A stretch of DNA of 64,000 bases, from assembly GCF_000212375.1 (NCBI RefSeq), contig NC_015501.1:248001-312000 (forward strand), written 5' to 3'. The position numbers and the translations under genes were made by a program. Of this stretch, positions 1 through 9,420 are shown piece by piece. Below the pieces are notes generated by a model that saw only the letters and a program-made list of their open reading frames with translations, ran no database searches and had not been told where the DNA came from. The DNA is from Porphyromonas asaccharolytica DSM 20707. GTDB taxonomy: Bacteria > Bacteroidota > Bacteroidia > Bacteroidales > Porphyromonadaceae. How positions within the stretch are numbered: position 1 is the first letter of the stretch; every line of letters starts with the position of its first letter.

Positions 1-49
1 CATACAGACCTGTAGGATCGTCGGCCGTAGGGGGACGTAGGTCTGTATG
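1..49. repeat. 11-bp inverted repeat at the window edge
   Basis: A perfect 11-bp inverted repeat (CATACAGACCT at 1-11, AGGTCTGTATG at 39-49) encloses a 27-base loop. It could be a terminator stem or the edge of a repeat lying mostly outside the window. The following 200 bases hold nothing I recognise. Confidence 0.45.
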
Positions 50-248
50 AAAGTGGCTCCATCCATTGTAATCACTGTAAACTAAAAACTATTCAATGTA
101 TAACTAAAACTACGCTCGGATCAACGATCCAAAAGAGCGTCGTACACCATTAAGACGAGTGAGTCGTCGAAATGTTGCAGCGGATAGGACTAAGATCGTA
201 ACTCTCGCCCAATTTTCACTATGCCCCCGAACGGAAAGCATCAGATCT

Positions 249-408
249 CCACGTGGAAATTCTCAAATCTCCACGTGGAGAAAAAAAATTCTCCACGTGG
301 GCGACAAATGAAACTTCGGAGGAATCAAATGAAACTTCGGAGGAATCAAAACGTCTCCACGTGGAAAATAAAAAATAGCCACGTGGAGATTTGCAATTTT
401 CCACGGGG
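249..408 (+). repeat. Periodic CACGTG element, copy 1
   Basis: Six 8-bp boxes start at 249, 271, 293, 357, 379 and 401, giving steps of 22, 22, 64, 22 and 22 bp. Five are the palindrome CCACGTGG and the sixth is CCACGGGG. The 14-bp gaps are A/T-rich. The core between boxes 3 and 4 carries two tandem 21-bp units (306-326, 327-347) containing AACTTCGGAGGAATC. Orientation is assigned from that core. It lies just past the 3' end of the leucine-rich cargo gene. Small ORFs across it are repeat translations, not genes. Confidence 0.9.
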
Positions 409-493
409 CTATCACGCACCGCCCGAAAAAAAAAGCGCTGCAGTCTGACAGAGTAGCGTAAAAAGGTCGTCTCGACAGCTCCTTGCAACTACC

Positions 494-1810
494 CTACCTA
501 CGTATCTCAAAGCGTGTCACCAGGTCGCCAGCCTGTAAGATATAAGCCCCCTCGGGGAGGGTCGATACATCTAGCGTATCACCTGGATCTGAGATCGTAA
601 AGAGATGCTCTCCAGTGACCGTATAGCAAGTGACACTCGGCACATTTGGATCGGTCAGATGAAGACTCTGAGAGGTGACCGTAGGATAGACGATAGGTTT
701 CGTCGCCTGCCACGGACGCTCTATGTTTTGGTCGTCTGCTCCGTTATAGGGCGCGTACTTCTTATCTTTCGTGTAGTAGAGTACAGCCCAGTTTTTATCT
801 CGAGCGATCTGTACCGCCTCCTTGCTGCAGACATTCTCCTCTAGGGGATAGGACTCATCGTATACGGCTATCTGAGCAGGCTTCTCAGCATTGGCACTGG
901 TGATAGGTAGAGACTTGACTAGAGCCAGCATCTGCTCTCGGGATATTTTATTATTCTCCAAGTAAAGCTGGTGAGCCGATGAGCAAGCGGAGAAGTCTAG
1001 GGTCGTGATCTCATTGAGGTAGCAGTTGAGGCTCTGAAGAGCTGTCAGGGTGGAGAGATCTAGACTCTGGAGCTTATTGCGCTCGCAATAAATAGTATTG
1101 AGCTTGGTGCACCCGGTCGTAATCAACTCCGTGAGCTGGTTGTAGCCACAGGCCACCCCTTGCAGCTGCTTATTGGCCGATAGATCGAGTGAAGTCAGAC
1201 CACAGTGCGTACACTCTAGTGCCTTCAGGGCTGTCGCTCCTGAGGCATTGAACTCAGTGAGAGGATTTTCGGAGCAGACAAACTGACTGAGAGCTGGTTT
1301 ATTAGCTAGATCGATCTGGGAGAGCTTATTCTCTGAGCAATTAACCCAAGTGAGCTTGTCGCACTGTGAGATGTCTAGAGAGGTCAGTTGGTTCTTGTGG
1401 CAGAAGATCATCGTCAGCTGTGGGGCATTGCTAAAGTCCAGATGGGTAAGCTCATTCTCCTCGCAGTCAATACGGTCTAGATAATTGGCGTGGTCAAACG
1501 TAATGTCCGTCACTCCATTCTTAAAGGTAGCTAAGTACTTGACCGGCCCCGTGATAGTTACAGTCTGATCGGTCAGCGCATACTTCCTCCAGGTCTGCTC
1601 GAGGATAGGTGCGGATAGTCCCGTAGCTCGCACCTCTGCGCCATCTTTAGAGACGACCTTCATATAAACAGAGTCGCCGACGTTGAATTTCGTCTGTATT
1701 GTGATAACTTGCTGCTCCTGAGCTCGTAGGCTCATCGTAGCAGCCCCGCATAGCGTGATGACCAGTCCAGCCACAAAACGCCAGATAGTCGTACGGTAAT
1801 ACTGTTTCAT
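494..1810 (-). CDS. Leucine-rich-repeat surface protein with a T9SS C-terminal sorting domain
   Basis: This is a 438-residue exported protein. Residues 1-30 form a signal peptide ending near SLRAQ. From about residue 100 to 290 run roughly nine leucine-rich repeats of about 21 residues, of the pattern LxxLxCxxNxLTxLDLS, with a cysteine in most repeats as in InlJ-type LRR proteins. The last 60 or so residues (CYTVTGEHLFTI, then LPEGAYILQ and RFEIRR) match a type A T9SS sorting domain. Inference: it is secreted by T9SS and anchored at the surface, probably as an adhesin. It stands alone. An insertion sequence sits 177 bp upstream and no clear -7 element is visible between them, so the insertion may affect its expression. 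Confidence 0.8.
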   Translation of the reverse strand: MKQYYRTTIWRFVAGLVITLCGAATMSLRAQEQQVITIQTKFNVGDSVYMKVVSKDGAEVRATGLSAPILEQTWRKYALTDQTVTITGPVKYLATFKNGVTDITFDHANYLDRIDCEENELTHLDFSNAPQLTMIFCHKNQLTSLDISQCDKLTWVNCSENKLSQIDLANKPALSQFVCSENPLTEFNASGATALKALECTHCGLTSLDLSANKQLQGVACGYNQLTELITTGCTKLNTIYCERNKLQSLDLSTLTALQSLNCYLNEITTLDFSACSSAHQLYLENNKISREQMLALVKSLPITSANAEKPAQIAVYDESYPLEENVCSKEAVQIARDKNWAVLYYTKDKKYAPYNGADDQNIERPWQATKPIVYPTVTSQSLHLTDPNVPSVTCYTVTGEHLFTISDPGDTLDVSTLPEGAYILQAGDLVTRFEIRR

Positions 1811-2036
1811 ACGATTGAAATTGTCTATAGATGAATTGCCGAGTGCCAGAGGGAGGTAGAGGGAGACTCCTAAGTTCGTGAACTGTGCACCCCACCTCTA
1901 CTTCCAGTGGCTAAGGTAGTAAAAAACTCTTTAAATCAAGAAGCCCCCTCAGCTTCCCCTAAATTACTAGCCGAGGCTTGCGAAATTGGGCTAATTCCTA
2001 TTTTGAGGTGCTGGGGAGAAAGCCACACGCAAAAAA

Positions 2037-3140
2037 CTAACTGAAGTGAACGGCGATGCGGTAGAGGAAGAAGTCACTATTTCGGGTTCCATAGTTGATG
2101 GCGATAAAGCGTTGGAGGTTCTGGTTGAGTGCTTCTGCTGAAGCGTTGGTCTTATAGCCGAGGAAGTAGTTGCAGATCTCTCCTATGTGCTTGACCATAA
2201 AGTGAGCGATGTTCTTGACCTCTTCACATGGACTACTGAGGTGATTAGTGATGATCTCTAGAAGTGCTTTTTTCTTACACTCCAACAGGTGTCGGGAGGG
2301 TGTTATGGAGGTACCATTTCGCATAGGACGTTGGTACCACTTCCGTAGCGCTACGGAGAATTTGTACGCTTCTTTGATGTCTGGGAAAAGTCTAAAGAGT
2401 AGCCGAGCGCGTAGCTTTTGACTGGCTGTCTGCTCGTTGTGAAGCTTGTGTAGTAACCCTTTGCTGCGCTGGAGGAGCTGTAGCTGGGTATCTCCATTGG
2501 ACAGCTCTTTTTTGAACTCTTTGAGCTCTTGCTGGATTTTGGGGGCGGGCTGCAGTTTAGACCGTTTGCGACTCGCCTCCTCCAGCTCCCGTTGCTTGCG
2601 TAGAAGCTCTTGGCGGTAGCGTATTCTTACTGACTGGACTTGATCAATGATGTTTTTGACAACGTGAAATTTGTCCGCAACTTGATAGGCATTGGGGAAG
2701 AGTTCACGAGCCACCCAGTCGTAGTTTGGAGCCATATCACGGGTTACGCAAGAGACTGCGAAAAGTGCTTCTTGGGAGATGTTTGATCTCATTAGATAGA
2801 CGATCTGGGAGGCTCGGAGCGTGTTGACCATCAGGACGATTTTATTCGTCTCTGGGTTCGACACGATGGTGTAGCAATCCCCGTTGATGTTCTTTTCGTC
2901 TATGCAGATGATGGATCCCATATTCTTCTCATTGAGAATGGGGATCTTTAGATCAGAACTTACAGGGCTTTTAGCAGAAGACCCTAGAGATCGTGAGGCT
3001 CCAGTCTTCTGCAAATGGCGTTGGTGCCCTGGGCTTTTGTATCCGCTCAAGACATCTTTGTACCAGCGAAAGAGTTTCTTCGAGCTCATCCCCATACAGT
3101 AGGCGACTTGCCCGATACTGGTGGGCTTAGACCCAATCAA
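2037..3140 (-). CDS. ISL3-type DDE transposase (orfB)
   Basis: This 367-residue protein is the catalytic transposase. Candidate catalytic residues are D81 (CIDEKN), D135 (VTRDMAPNY) and E336 (NASAEALNQ), with the ISL3-typical stretch ADKFHVVK near residue 156. A basic helical segment follows at about 170-250. The marked start is a TTG at 3138-3140 that overlaps the end of orfA by 14 bp; no ATG or GTG lies near the N-terminus of the recognisable domain. The protein may be made by coupled re-initiation, or as a fusion with orfA by a +1 shift at the T6A4 run (3145-3154): the frame is open from an AAG codon just after a TAA at 3147-3149. The DDE family is sure; the start is not. Confidence 0.85.
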   Translation of the reverse strand: MIGSKPTSIGQVAYCMGMSSKKLFRWYKDVLSGYKSPGHQRHLQKTGASRSLGSSAKSPVSSDLKIPILNEKNMGSIICIDEKNINGDCYTIVSNPETNKIVLMVNTLRASQIVYLMRSNISQEALFAVSCVTRDMAPNYDWVARELFPNAYQVADKFHVVKNIIDQVQSVRIRYRQELLRKQRELEEASRKRSKLQPAPKIQQELKEFKKELSNGDTQLQLLQRSKGLLHKLHNEQTASQKLRARLLFRLFPDIKEAYKFSVALRKWYQRPMRNGTSITPSRHLLECKKKALLEIITNHLSSPCEEVKNIAHFMVKHIGEICNYFLGYKTNASAEALNQNLQRFIAINYGTRNSDFFLYRIAVHFS

Positions 3141-3519
3141 TTTCTTTTAAAAAATTGCCGAAAGCCTTGGTCGCTTTCATGCCTTTTTCATTGTATGAGT
3201 AGCTGTTGGAGTAGCTCTTTTCCTCTTGTCGCTGGTCCTGTTTTACCTTCCAGCGACGACGCTTGAGGTAGAGGAAGACCTCCTTGCCCATAGCTGGGAA
3301 GGTCTGCAACTCAATGTAGTTCGTATAGCCGTCTAGGACTATGTTTGAAAGATCTCCGTTGACCTCTTTTTTCAACTCTGCGGGGATATGGGCAGCGTCA
3401 TCTTTCTCTACCATAAAGATGCGGTAAATGCCGTTTTCTTCAACCAACTTCTCGAAGTTAAAGTCTCGGAGAATTTCTTGTGGAGCGAATAGCTCAATCC
3501 AATCTAGTTCTTTAGTCAT
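3127..3519 (-). CDS. ISAon1-type transposase N-terminal-region protein (orfA)
   Basis: This is a 130-residue ORF in the first position of the insertion sequence. It begins at an ATG 66 bp inside the right inverted repeat. Residues 60-110 are basic and aromatic (KRRRWKVKQ), as in a DNA-binding region. In Bacteroidetes elements of this type the first ORF is a separate N-terminal-region protein, probably recognising the ends. Its last codons (FLKEIDWV) cross an AT-rich run, TTTTTTAAAA, just before the transposase frame opens. A regulatory or fusion role is inference. Confidence 0.75.
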   Translation of the reverse strand: MTKELDWIELFAPQEILRDFNFEKLVEENGIYRIFMVEKDDAAHIPAELKKEVNGDLSNIVLDGYTNYIELQTFPAMGKEVFLYLKRRRWKVKQDQRQEEKSYSNSYSYNEKGMKATKAFGNFLKEIDWV

Positions 3520-3697
3520 ATTTGAGGTGGTAAGGGGGAGGGCGAAAAGCTCTCCTCATTCATTTGGGGGTGCAAGTTAATCAATTCACTTCAGTTAGTT
3601 TTTTGCGTGTGGCTTCTCCCCCAGCACCTCAAAATAGGAATTAGCCCGAAATTGAGACGCAACGCAAAAAGGGGGGGAGTCTCTAATCTCTTTTTCG

Positions 3698-3705
3698 TAT
3701 CTTTG
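3698..3705 (+). promoter_or_regulatory. -7 promoter element (TATCTTTG) for the DUF4831 gene
   Basis: TATCTTTG fits the Bacteroidetes TAnnTTTG element, 29 bp before the ATG at 3734. It is preceded by TCTCTAATCTCTTTTTCG, the heptamer-type extension also seen at the slyD, corA, glyS and tkt promoters. It lies 50 bp outside the insertion sequence, so the promoter is intact. Confidence 0.65.
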
Positions 3706-3733
3706 TCCCAAGTCTATTTTTCACTGGTAGATT

Positions 3734-4843
3734 ATGCACAAACCTAAGACCCCTACCCGACTAACTAGATGGGTACTTGTGATGGCGGTGGTGTGGCTCA
3801 CGAGCTGCGCTAGTCATCAGGCGATTGTGACTCCATACGTGGCTGGCGAGCAGTCTACGAGTGGAGTCGTTTACTATCTACCGAAGACACAACTGCGCAT
3901 ACACTTTGTCCTCTCGGAGGAGCAGTTTGAGCCAGGCGCACTAGTCGCTTACGCCTCTAGGTATCTAGGTGAGAGCTATGCGACGCAGCCTACGACACGC
4001 TACCAAATAGAGCGTGTAGCAATGCACGCTCATGGAGTCCCCGACACGATGCAGAGCTATCTGATCGAGTCGGTAGCGACGCCCTCTGTCGAGCAGCTGG
4101 TCTCTCTCACACCCGAAGGCCTTCTCTACTCGCTCCACGGCAAGGCGTACAAGCCTACCACGACGGACTACCTAGCAGACTATCCTAAGGGGGTGACCCA
4201 GCAGGAGGCTAGTCAAGCACTACCTCAAGAGTATGCCCTAGCGACCTCACGTGCCAAACAAGCTGAGGTGGCGTCCAGTAGACTCTTCGAGCTGCGAGAG
4301 CGACGTGTGGAGCTACTCTCGGGTCAAGTCGAGACGATGCCGTGCGATGGTCCAGCGCTCAAGATGGTCTTAGATGGTCTGGACAAGGAGATAGCAGCTC
4401 TGCAAGCGCTCTTCGCAGGTCGTACCACGAAGCGATACTACGAGGAGATCGTGGACGTACCCATTGACGAGCCAGTCTCGCAGCAGGTGGTAGCTCGCTT
4501 CGCTCCGCAGTATGGCTTAGTCGACAAGGCGGATCTCTCGGGAGCTCCTGTATACATAAATATCGAATCTCTAGATCATTCCGCTCCGCAGAGCGATACG
4601 GAGCTGCATAAGTTGACCAAGAGCAAGGCACTCCGCTACATCGAGCCAGGACGAGCTCGTGTGTCGCTACAGCTTCCCGAGCGCAGCCAGGCGATCATGC
4701 TAGAGCTCTCGGTGGCACAGTGGGGACGCACAGCACTCCTGGAGCACAAGCTAGGCGCGGACAAGCTGGGACAGCTGCCCTACACGATATACTTCGACCT
4801 CACGAGTGGCTCTATCGAGCTGATCGAGCTACCGCAGCAATGA
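3734..4843 (+). CDS. DUF4831-type lipoprotein
   Basis: The 369-residue product starts with a lipoprotein signal (LTSC, acylated Cys25), so it should be anchored in the envelope. The opening of the mature part (VVYYLPKTQLRIHF, then ALVAYASRYLGES) matches my memory of the DUF4831 family of Bacteroidetes lipoproteins of unknown function. A middle segment (about 170-230) is charged and probably helical; the C-terminal third is beta-rich. The gene stands alone, 39 bp before the peptide transporter on the same strand, and both may share the promoter at 3698. No catalytic motif is visible. Confidence 0.75.
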   Translation: MHKPKTPTRLTRWVLVMAVVWLTSCASHQAIVTPYVAGEQSTSGVVYYLPKTQLRIHFVLSEEQFEPGALVAYASRYLGESYATQPTTRYQIERVAMHAHGVPDTMQSYLIESVATPSVEQLVSLTPEGLLYSLHGKAYKPTTTDYLADYPKGVTQQEASQALPQEYALATSRAKQAEVASSRLFELRERRVELLSGQVETMPCDGPALKMVLDGLDKEIAALQALFAGRTTKRYYEEIVDVPIDEPVSQQVVARFAPQYGLVDKADLSGAPVYINIESLDHSAPQSDTELHKLTKSKALRYIEPGRARVSLQLPERSQAIMLELSVAQWGRTALLEHKLGADKLGQLPYTIYFDLTSGSIELIELPQQ

Positions 4844-4882
4844 ATAACTTGAAAAATACTAATCTATAAACGAACCATTCAT

Positions 4883-6922
4883 ATGGAAAATAAACACCCC
4901 AAGGGGCTTATCGTATTAGCCCTAACGAACATGGGAGAGCGCTTCGGCTACTACACGATGCTAGCCATATTGACGCTCTACCTACAGGCGAAGTTTGGCT
5001 TCTCCTCGGCAACGACTAGTATGCTGTATGGTACCTTCCTAGCACTAGTCTACTTCCTCCCAATCTTCGGTGGTATCATAGCTGATAAATGGCTCGGATA
5101 TGGTAAGACCATCTTTACAGGTGTCACGATCATGTTCGCTGGTTACCTCCTCCTAGGGTTACCTTTTGGCTCTGGAGCTGCTGGCGTCACGATCATGCTC
5201 TTGTCCCTCTTCCTCATCGCTGCTGGTACGGGACTCTTTAAGGGTAACCTACAGGCACTTGTGGGTAAGATATACGACGACCCTCGCTACTCTAAGGGAC
5301 GTGACATGGCGTTCTCTATCTTCTACATGTTCATCAATATCGGTGCCTTCTTTGCGCCTAGCATGGGTAACTGGATTACGAATAATGTACTAGCTAAGGA
5401 GAACTACTTCTACGATGCTACAGTGCCTGCAAACTACAACAAGCTCAACGATGAGACGGTCGATGCCGATGCCTTTATCGCAGAGCTACAAGCTAAGCAC
5501 CCTGAGTATGCTCAGCTGACGGCTGAGGAGCAGAGCCAAAAGGTCTCAGCTGCTAAGAAGAAGGCTGGCGTCATGTTCCCCGAGGACGAGGCTCAGGTTC
5601 TTCACGACCTACGTATAGCAGCTCTCCGCCAGTATACTAAAGCTGGGCTAGTGAGTGATCCTCAACTGCAGATCACGGATGCCGACCATGAGATCCTCAT
5701 CAGTCGCGATGCAAAGGACGAGCCGGCCAAGTTTGCTATCAATGAGCGCGTGGCTATGCTGCAGATCCCAGCTGAGTGGACGGCTGATCTAAACAATAAA
5801 CTCAATGCGGAGCGTGCAGACAGAGGTGAAGCGGCTCAAGAGTTAAGCTTCGAGCGTGCCTTCGGTGAGCACTATGTGTCGACGACCTTGTCACAGTCTT
5901 ATAGTCTCTCGTTCTTTGTAGCTTGTATCAGCTTGGTCATATCTATCTTGATCTTCGTACTCTGTCGTAAGACCTGGAAGGCAGCAGACGTAACCGTCAA
6001 GCAAGCTAAGGCTATGGCAGCACAGGGCGACAGCTCAGCACATGTCGTCGAGATGTCTAAGGCTGAGGTCAAGGAGCGTCTCATCGCACTAGGACTGGTC
6101 TTCTTCGTTGTGATCTTCTTCTGGATGGCTTTCCACCAGAACGGCTTGACGATGACCTTCTTCGCACGAGACTATACCGTATCACGTGTAGACGCTGCGG
6201 GCTATATGCCGTTTAGTCTACTGATGCTGATCCCTTTCATCTGCTTCATGTATGGTATCTACCTCTCTACCTTCGGGCTACTAGGCGGTAAGAAGAATGT
6301 CAAGACAGGCTTAATCCTCGTCGTGTTAGGTATCGCTGGTCTCGCCGGTGGATACTTTGTAGACATCAAGCCTATCGGCGATGCTCTGAGAAACATTACG
6401 CCTCAGATCTTCCAGCAGTTCAATCCATTCTTCATCATCCTGCTAACTCCTGTTACGGTAGGTCTCTTTGGTTATCTAGCCAATCGTGGTAAGGAGCCCT
6501 CAGCTCCTCGCAAGATCGGTATCGGTATGCTCCTAGCAGCTATCGGATTCTGCGTACTACTGCTTCCAACGATCATATACGCACTGCCTGCTCCTGCTCA
6601 TATTCATGGGACCAGTGATACGCTCGTATCGCCCAATTGGCTGATCGGTACATACTTCGTACTGACGCTTGCTGAGCTCTTCCTCAGTCCGATGGGTCTC
6701 TCCTTCGTCTCTAAGGTAGCTCCTCCACAGTATGCAGGTCTCATGCAGGGTGGATGGCTTGCAGCAACCGCTATAGGTAACCTGCTCGTCGGTGTGATGG
6801 GCTCTCTATGGGAGAAGATGCCTATGGGCTGGTTCTGGGGCGTGCTCATCATCTGCTGTCTCCTCTCTGCCGCCTTTATATTTGCTGTCATGAAGCGCCT
6901 CGAGCGCGCTACGGCAGACTAG
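4883..6922 (+). CDS. POT/PTR2 family proton-coupled oligopeptide transporter
   Basis: This 679-residue inner-membrane carrier belongs to the major facilitator superfamily. The first helix carries the POT signature (GERFGYYTML), and FMFINIGAFFAPSMG and FWMAFHQNGLTMTFF match conserved POT helices. Residues about 175-330 form a soluble insert between helices, as in many Bacteroidetes members, which makes it longer than the usual 450-500 residues. It should import di- and tripeptides with protons. This fits an organism that feeds on peptides and encodes a tripeptidyl peptidase nearby (46042-48258). A terminator-like hairpin follows. Confidence 0.93.
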   Translation: MENKHPKGLIVLALTNMGERFGYYTMLAILTLYLQAKFGFSSATTSMLYGTFLALVYFLPIFGGIIADKWLGYGKTIFTGVTIMFAGYLLLGLPFGSGAAGVTIMLLSLFLIAAGTGLFKGNLQALVGKIYDDPRYSKGRDMAFSIFYMFINIGAFFAPSMGNWITNNVLAKENYFYDATVPANYNKLNDETVDADAFIAELQAKHPEYAQLTAEEQSQKVSAAKKKAGVMFPEDEAQVLHDLRIAALRQYTKAGLVSDPQLQITDADHEILISRDAKDEPAKFAINERVAMLQIPAEWTADLNNKLNAERADRGEAAQELSFERAFGEHYVSTTLSQSYSLSFFVACISLVISILIFVLCRKTWKAADVTVKQAKAMAAQGDSSAHVVEMSKAEVKERLIALGLVFFVVIFFWMAFHQNGLTMTFFARDYTVSRVDAAGYMPFSLLMLIPFICFMYGIYLSTFGLLGGKKNVKTGLILVVLGIAGLAGGYFVDIKPIGDALRNITPQIFQQFNPFFIILLTPVTVGLFGYLANRGKEPSAPRKIGIGMLLAAIGFCVLLLPTIIYALPAPAHIHGTSDTLVSPNWLIGTYFVLTLAELFLSPMGLSFVSKVAPPQYAGLMQGGWLAATAIGNLLVGVMGSLWEKMPMGWFWGVLIICCLLSAAFIFAVMKRLERATAD

Positions 6923-6986
6923 AGAGGCTGTCCTATGAGATAACAGTCTCCAACAAAAGACTGTATCAATTCTCCACCAATAACGA

Positions 6987-7036
6987 TGGACGTATCGCAG
7001 ACTCCTCTACTAAGCGAGGGGTGGGCGATGCGTCCA
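6987..7036 (+). terminator. Hairpin after the peptide transporter gene
   Basis: GGACGTATCGC (near 6988) pairs with GCGATGCGTCC (ending near 7035) with one G-T pair, enclosing a C/G-rich loop. A weak AT-rich stretch follows. It separates the transporter gene from bioB. It lacks a clear T-run, so termination is a guess. Confidence 0.45.
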
Positions 7037-7059
7037 TTCAATTATAGATCTATTATAGA

Positions 7060-8070
7060 ATGCTTATGAGACCCTTATCAGACATCGTTACCTCTCTCTG
7101 CTCTTCCGATCCCGTGGAGGTGACCCAAGAAGAAGCGCTTCAGCTTGCCAAAGAAGCGACTAGCGAGGCACTCTACGAGGCTGCGCATAGTGTCACGCGG
7201 CACTGTATGGGAGACGCCTTCGACACCTGCTCGATCATCAATGTCAAGAGCGGACACTGCTCTGAGGATTGTCATTGGTGTGCTCAGAGCGCTCACTACC
7301 ATACGCAAGCGGATGCCTATCCGCTGCTGGATGTCGAGCCGTGCGTGGCTGAGTCTCGGACCAATCGTCAGGCAGGCATCGGGCGCATCGCACTCGTGGC
7401 CAGTGGACGCGGACAGAGCAATCGGGAGATAGAGCGTATCGCGCAGCACTACGAGGCGATGCACCAGGCGAGCGACATCAAGCTGTGCGCCTCTATGGGA
7501 CTGCTGACGAAAGAGCAGTTACGACGTCTTCACGAGGCGGGTGTCACCACCTATCACTGCAATCTGGAGAGCGCTCCGTCACACTTTCCCAAGCTCTGCA
7601 CGACTCACACGCAGGCAGAGAAAGAGCAGACCATTCGTTGGGCTCGGGAGGTAGGACTGCAGGTTTGCTCGGGAGGGATCATCGGCATGGGCGAGACGAT
7701 GGCACAGCGCATCGAGTTCGCCTGCTATCTCCGTTCGCTCGCCATACGCTCCATACCTATTAATATACTTCAGCCGATCGCTGGGACGCCACTAGCCGAG
7801 GAGCCACGCCTGACGGACGAGGAGTACCTGCGTACGGTAGCACTCTTTCGTCTGATCAATCCGACGGCTTTCCTGCGCTTTAGTGGAGGACGGCTAAGGC
7901 TTTCGCCAGAGGTGATGCGCCAAGCTATGTACATCGGTATCAATAGTGCCATCACGGGCGACATGCTGACAACCAGCGGCATGCAGGCTCGCGAAGATAT
8001 GCAGCTCATCGCCGAGATGGGCTATCGCAATACCAACGAAAAAGATTGGCGTACCGAAGAAACCGCTTAA
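7060..8070 (+). CDS. bioB: Biotin synthase (radical SAM)
   Basis: BioB converts dethiobiotin to biotin by sulfur insertion, the last step of the pathway. The 336-residue protein carries the radical-SAM CxxxCxxC motif (Cys67, Cys71, Cys74 in HCSEDCHWC), the GGIIGMGET segment and the [11 protein letters not shown] stretch typical of BioB, and has normal length. The ATG at 7060 or the second at 7066 could start it. bioA follows after 3 bp, so they are almost certainly one operon. Genes for the steps between BioA and BioB are not in this window. Confidence 0.96.
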   Translation: MLMRPLSDIVTSLCSSDPVEVTQEEALQLAKEATSEALYEAAHSVTRHCMGDAFDTCSIINVKSGHCSEDCHWCAQSAHYHTQADAYPLLDVEPCVAESRTNRQAGIGRIALVASGRGQSNREIERIAQHYEAMHQASDIKLCASMGLLTKEQLRRLHEAGVTTYHCNLESAPSHFPKLCTTHTQAEKEQTIRWAREVGLQVCSGGIIGMGETMAQRIEFACYLRSLAIRSIPINILQPIAGTPLAEEPRLTDEEYLRTVALFRLINPTAFLRFSGGRLRLSPEVMRQAMYIGINSAITGDMLTTSGMQAREDMQLIAEMGYRNTNEKDWRTEETA

Positions 8071-8073
8071 GCT

Positions 8074-9408
8074 ATGAAGCAATACGACCCAACAGTCCAG
8101 CAATACGTTCCAACAATCCAGCAAGCCTTAGCGTGGGATCGCAAGCACCTGTGGCATCCCTACACCTCAACGGAAGATCCCCTACCAGTCTACCCCGTTT
8201 CGCACGCCGAGGGAGTGCGCATCTACCTAGCCGACGGCACAGAGCTAATTGATGGTATGAGCTCCTGGTGGTGCGCTGTACACGGGTACAACCACCCTGT
8301 GCTCAATGCTGCCGTAGAGACGCAGATAGGGAAGATGAGCCACGTCATGTTTGGCGGGCTAACGCACCAGCCTGCCATAGCACTCGGTAAGGAGCTTCTG
8401 AAGATGCTTCCCGATGGTTTCGACTGGATCTTCTACGCCGACAGCGGTTCGGTGGCTGTCGAGGTAGCGCTCAAGATGGCGATCCAGTATCAGCAGTCCC
8501 TCGGTGAGACGCAGCGAGACCACTTCGTCACCATCCGTCGAGGCTACCACGGCGACACCTGGCACGCTATGAGCGTCTGCGATCCCGTCACAGGAATGCA
8601 CAGTATCTTCGGCACGGCACTACCGCAGCAGCACTTCCTCGCACCGCCAGCGGTCAAGTGGGGCGAGCCGTGGCGTGACGACGCTATGGAGCCACTCCGC
8701 CAAGTGCTCGCTCAGCACGGCGAGCAGATCGCGGCACTCATCCTAGAGCCTATCGTGCAGGGAGCCGGTGGTATGTACTTCTACCACCCCAACTACCTTG
8801 TGGAGGCGCGCAAGCTGTGCGATCAGTACGGCGTGCTGCTCATCTTCGACGAGATAGCCACAGGCTTCGGACGTACGGGGCGTATGTTTGCGATGGAGCA
8901 TGCGGGCGTCCTGCCCGACATCGTCACCCTCGGCAAGGCACTCACGGGAGGCTATATGACCCTCTCCGCCATTGTCACCACGCAGCGCGTCGCTGAGACC
9001 GTTTGCCGTGGCGAGGCGGGCTGCTTCATGCACGGGCCCACCTTTATGGCCAACCCTCTGGCTTGCTCCGTAGCCCTCGCCAGTCTGCAACTCCTGCAGC
9101 GTGAACCAACGCTAGAGCGTGTCGCCAAGATCGAGGCGCAACTGAAGCGTGAGCTAGCACCTGCCAGCACCTTCGCCGGGGTCACCGAGGTGCGCGTCCT
9201 CGGCACTATAGGCGTGATCGAGCTAGATGAGCCGGTCGATATGGCCTTTATGCAGCGACGCTTCGTAGAGCTAGGCATCTGGGTACGCCCCTTCGGCCGG
9301 CTCTGCTACATCATGCCCCCATACATCATCCAGCCCGACGAACTCACCCAGCTTACCACTGGCTTGCTCACAGTCGTCCAGGAGATGGTCACGAGACAAT
9401 CACGATAA
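8074..9408 (+). CDS. bioA: Adenosylmethionine-8-amino-7-oxononanoate aminotransferase
   Basis: BioA makes 7,8-diaminopelargonate from 8-amino-7-oxononanoate with S-adenosylmethionine as amino donor. It is a class III PLP enzyme of 444 residues. The PLP lysine is Lys288 in [25 protein letters not shown] at the start and [16 protein letters not shown] are BioA-specific. It lies 3 bp after bioB and 12 bp before hemG in one plus-strand run. The usual partners bioF, bioC and bioD are absent here and must be elsewhere if the pathway is complete. Confidence 0.96.
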   Translation: MKQYDPTVQQYVPTIQQALAWDRKHLWHPYTSTEDPLPVYPVSHAEGVRIYLADGTELIDGMSSWWCAVHGYNHPVLNAAVETQIGKMSHVMFGGLTHQPAIALGKELLKMLPDGFDWIFYADSGSVAVEVALKMAIQYQQSLGETQRDHFVTIRRGYHGDTWHAMSVCDPVTGMHSIFGTALPQQHFLAPPAVKWGEPWRDDAMEPLRQVLAQHGEQIAALILEPIVQGAGGMYFYHPNYLVEARKLCDQYGVLLIFDEIATGFGRTGRMFAMEHAGVLPDIVTLGKALTGGYMTLSAIVTTQRVAETVCRGEAGCFMHGPTFMANPLACSVALASLQLLQREPTLERVAKIEAQLKRELAPASTFAGVTEVRVLGTIGVIELDEPVDMAFMQRRFVELGIWVRPFGRLCYIMPPYIIQPDELTQLTTGLLTVVQEMVTRQSR

Positions 9409-9420
9409 AAGTAACGCAGT

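Larger units (their letters stand above)
1988..3647 (-). mobile_element. Intact ISL3/ISAon1-like insertion sequence
   Basis: The element is bounded by 63-bp inverted repeats at 1988-2050 and 3585-3647 that match at 60 of 63 positions and end in GGGCTAA. The 6-bp direct repeat GAAATT flanks it at 1982-1987 and 3648-3653, a target-site duplication. It encodes two overlapping minus-strand ORFs, an N-terminal-region protein and a DDE transposase. The transposase stop codon lies inside the left repeat. The near-identical ends and open frames suggest a recent insertion. The family name rests on the transposase motifs. Confidence 0.9.

Noticed and set aside
249-408. CRISPR array
   Set aside because: The repeated unit is only 8 bp with 14-bp A/T-rich gaps, and the same six-box pattern recurs at five loci with related spacers. 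There are no unique spacers and no cas genes.
221-448. Small ORFs over the periodic elements (for example 221-448, 26207-26416, 58743-59174)
   Set aside because: Their proteins are translations of the box and core repeats and recur with each copy (SPRG and STW runs). They have no family features.
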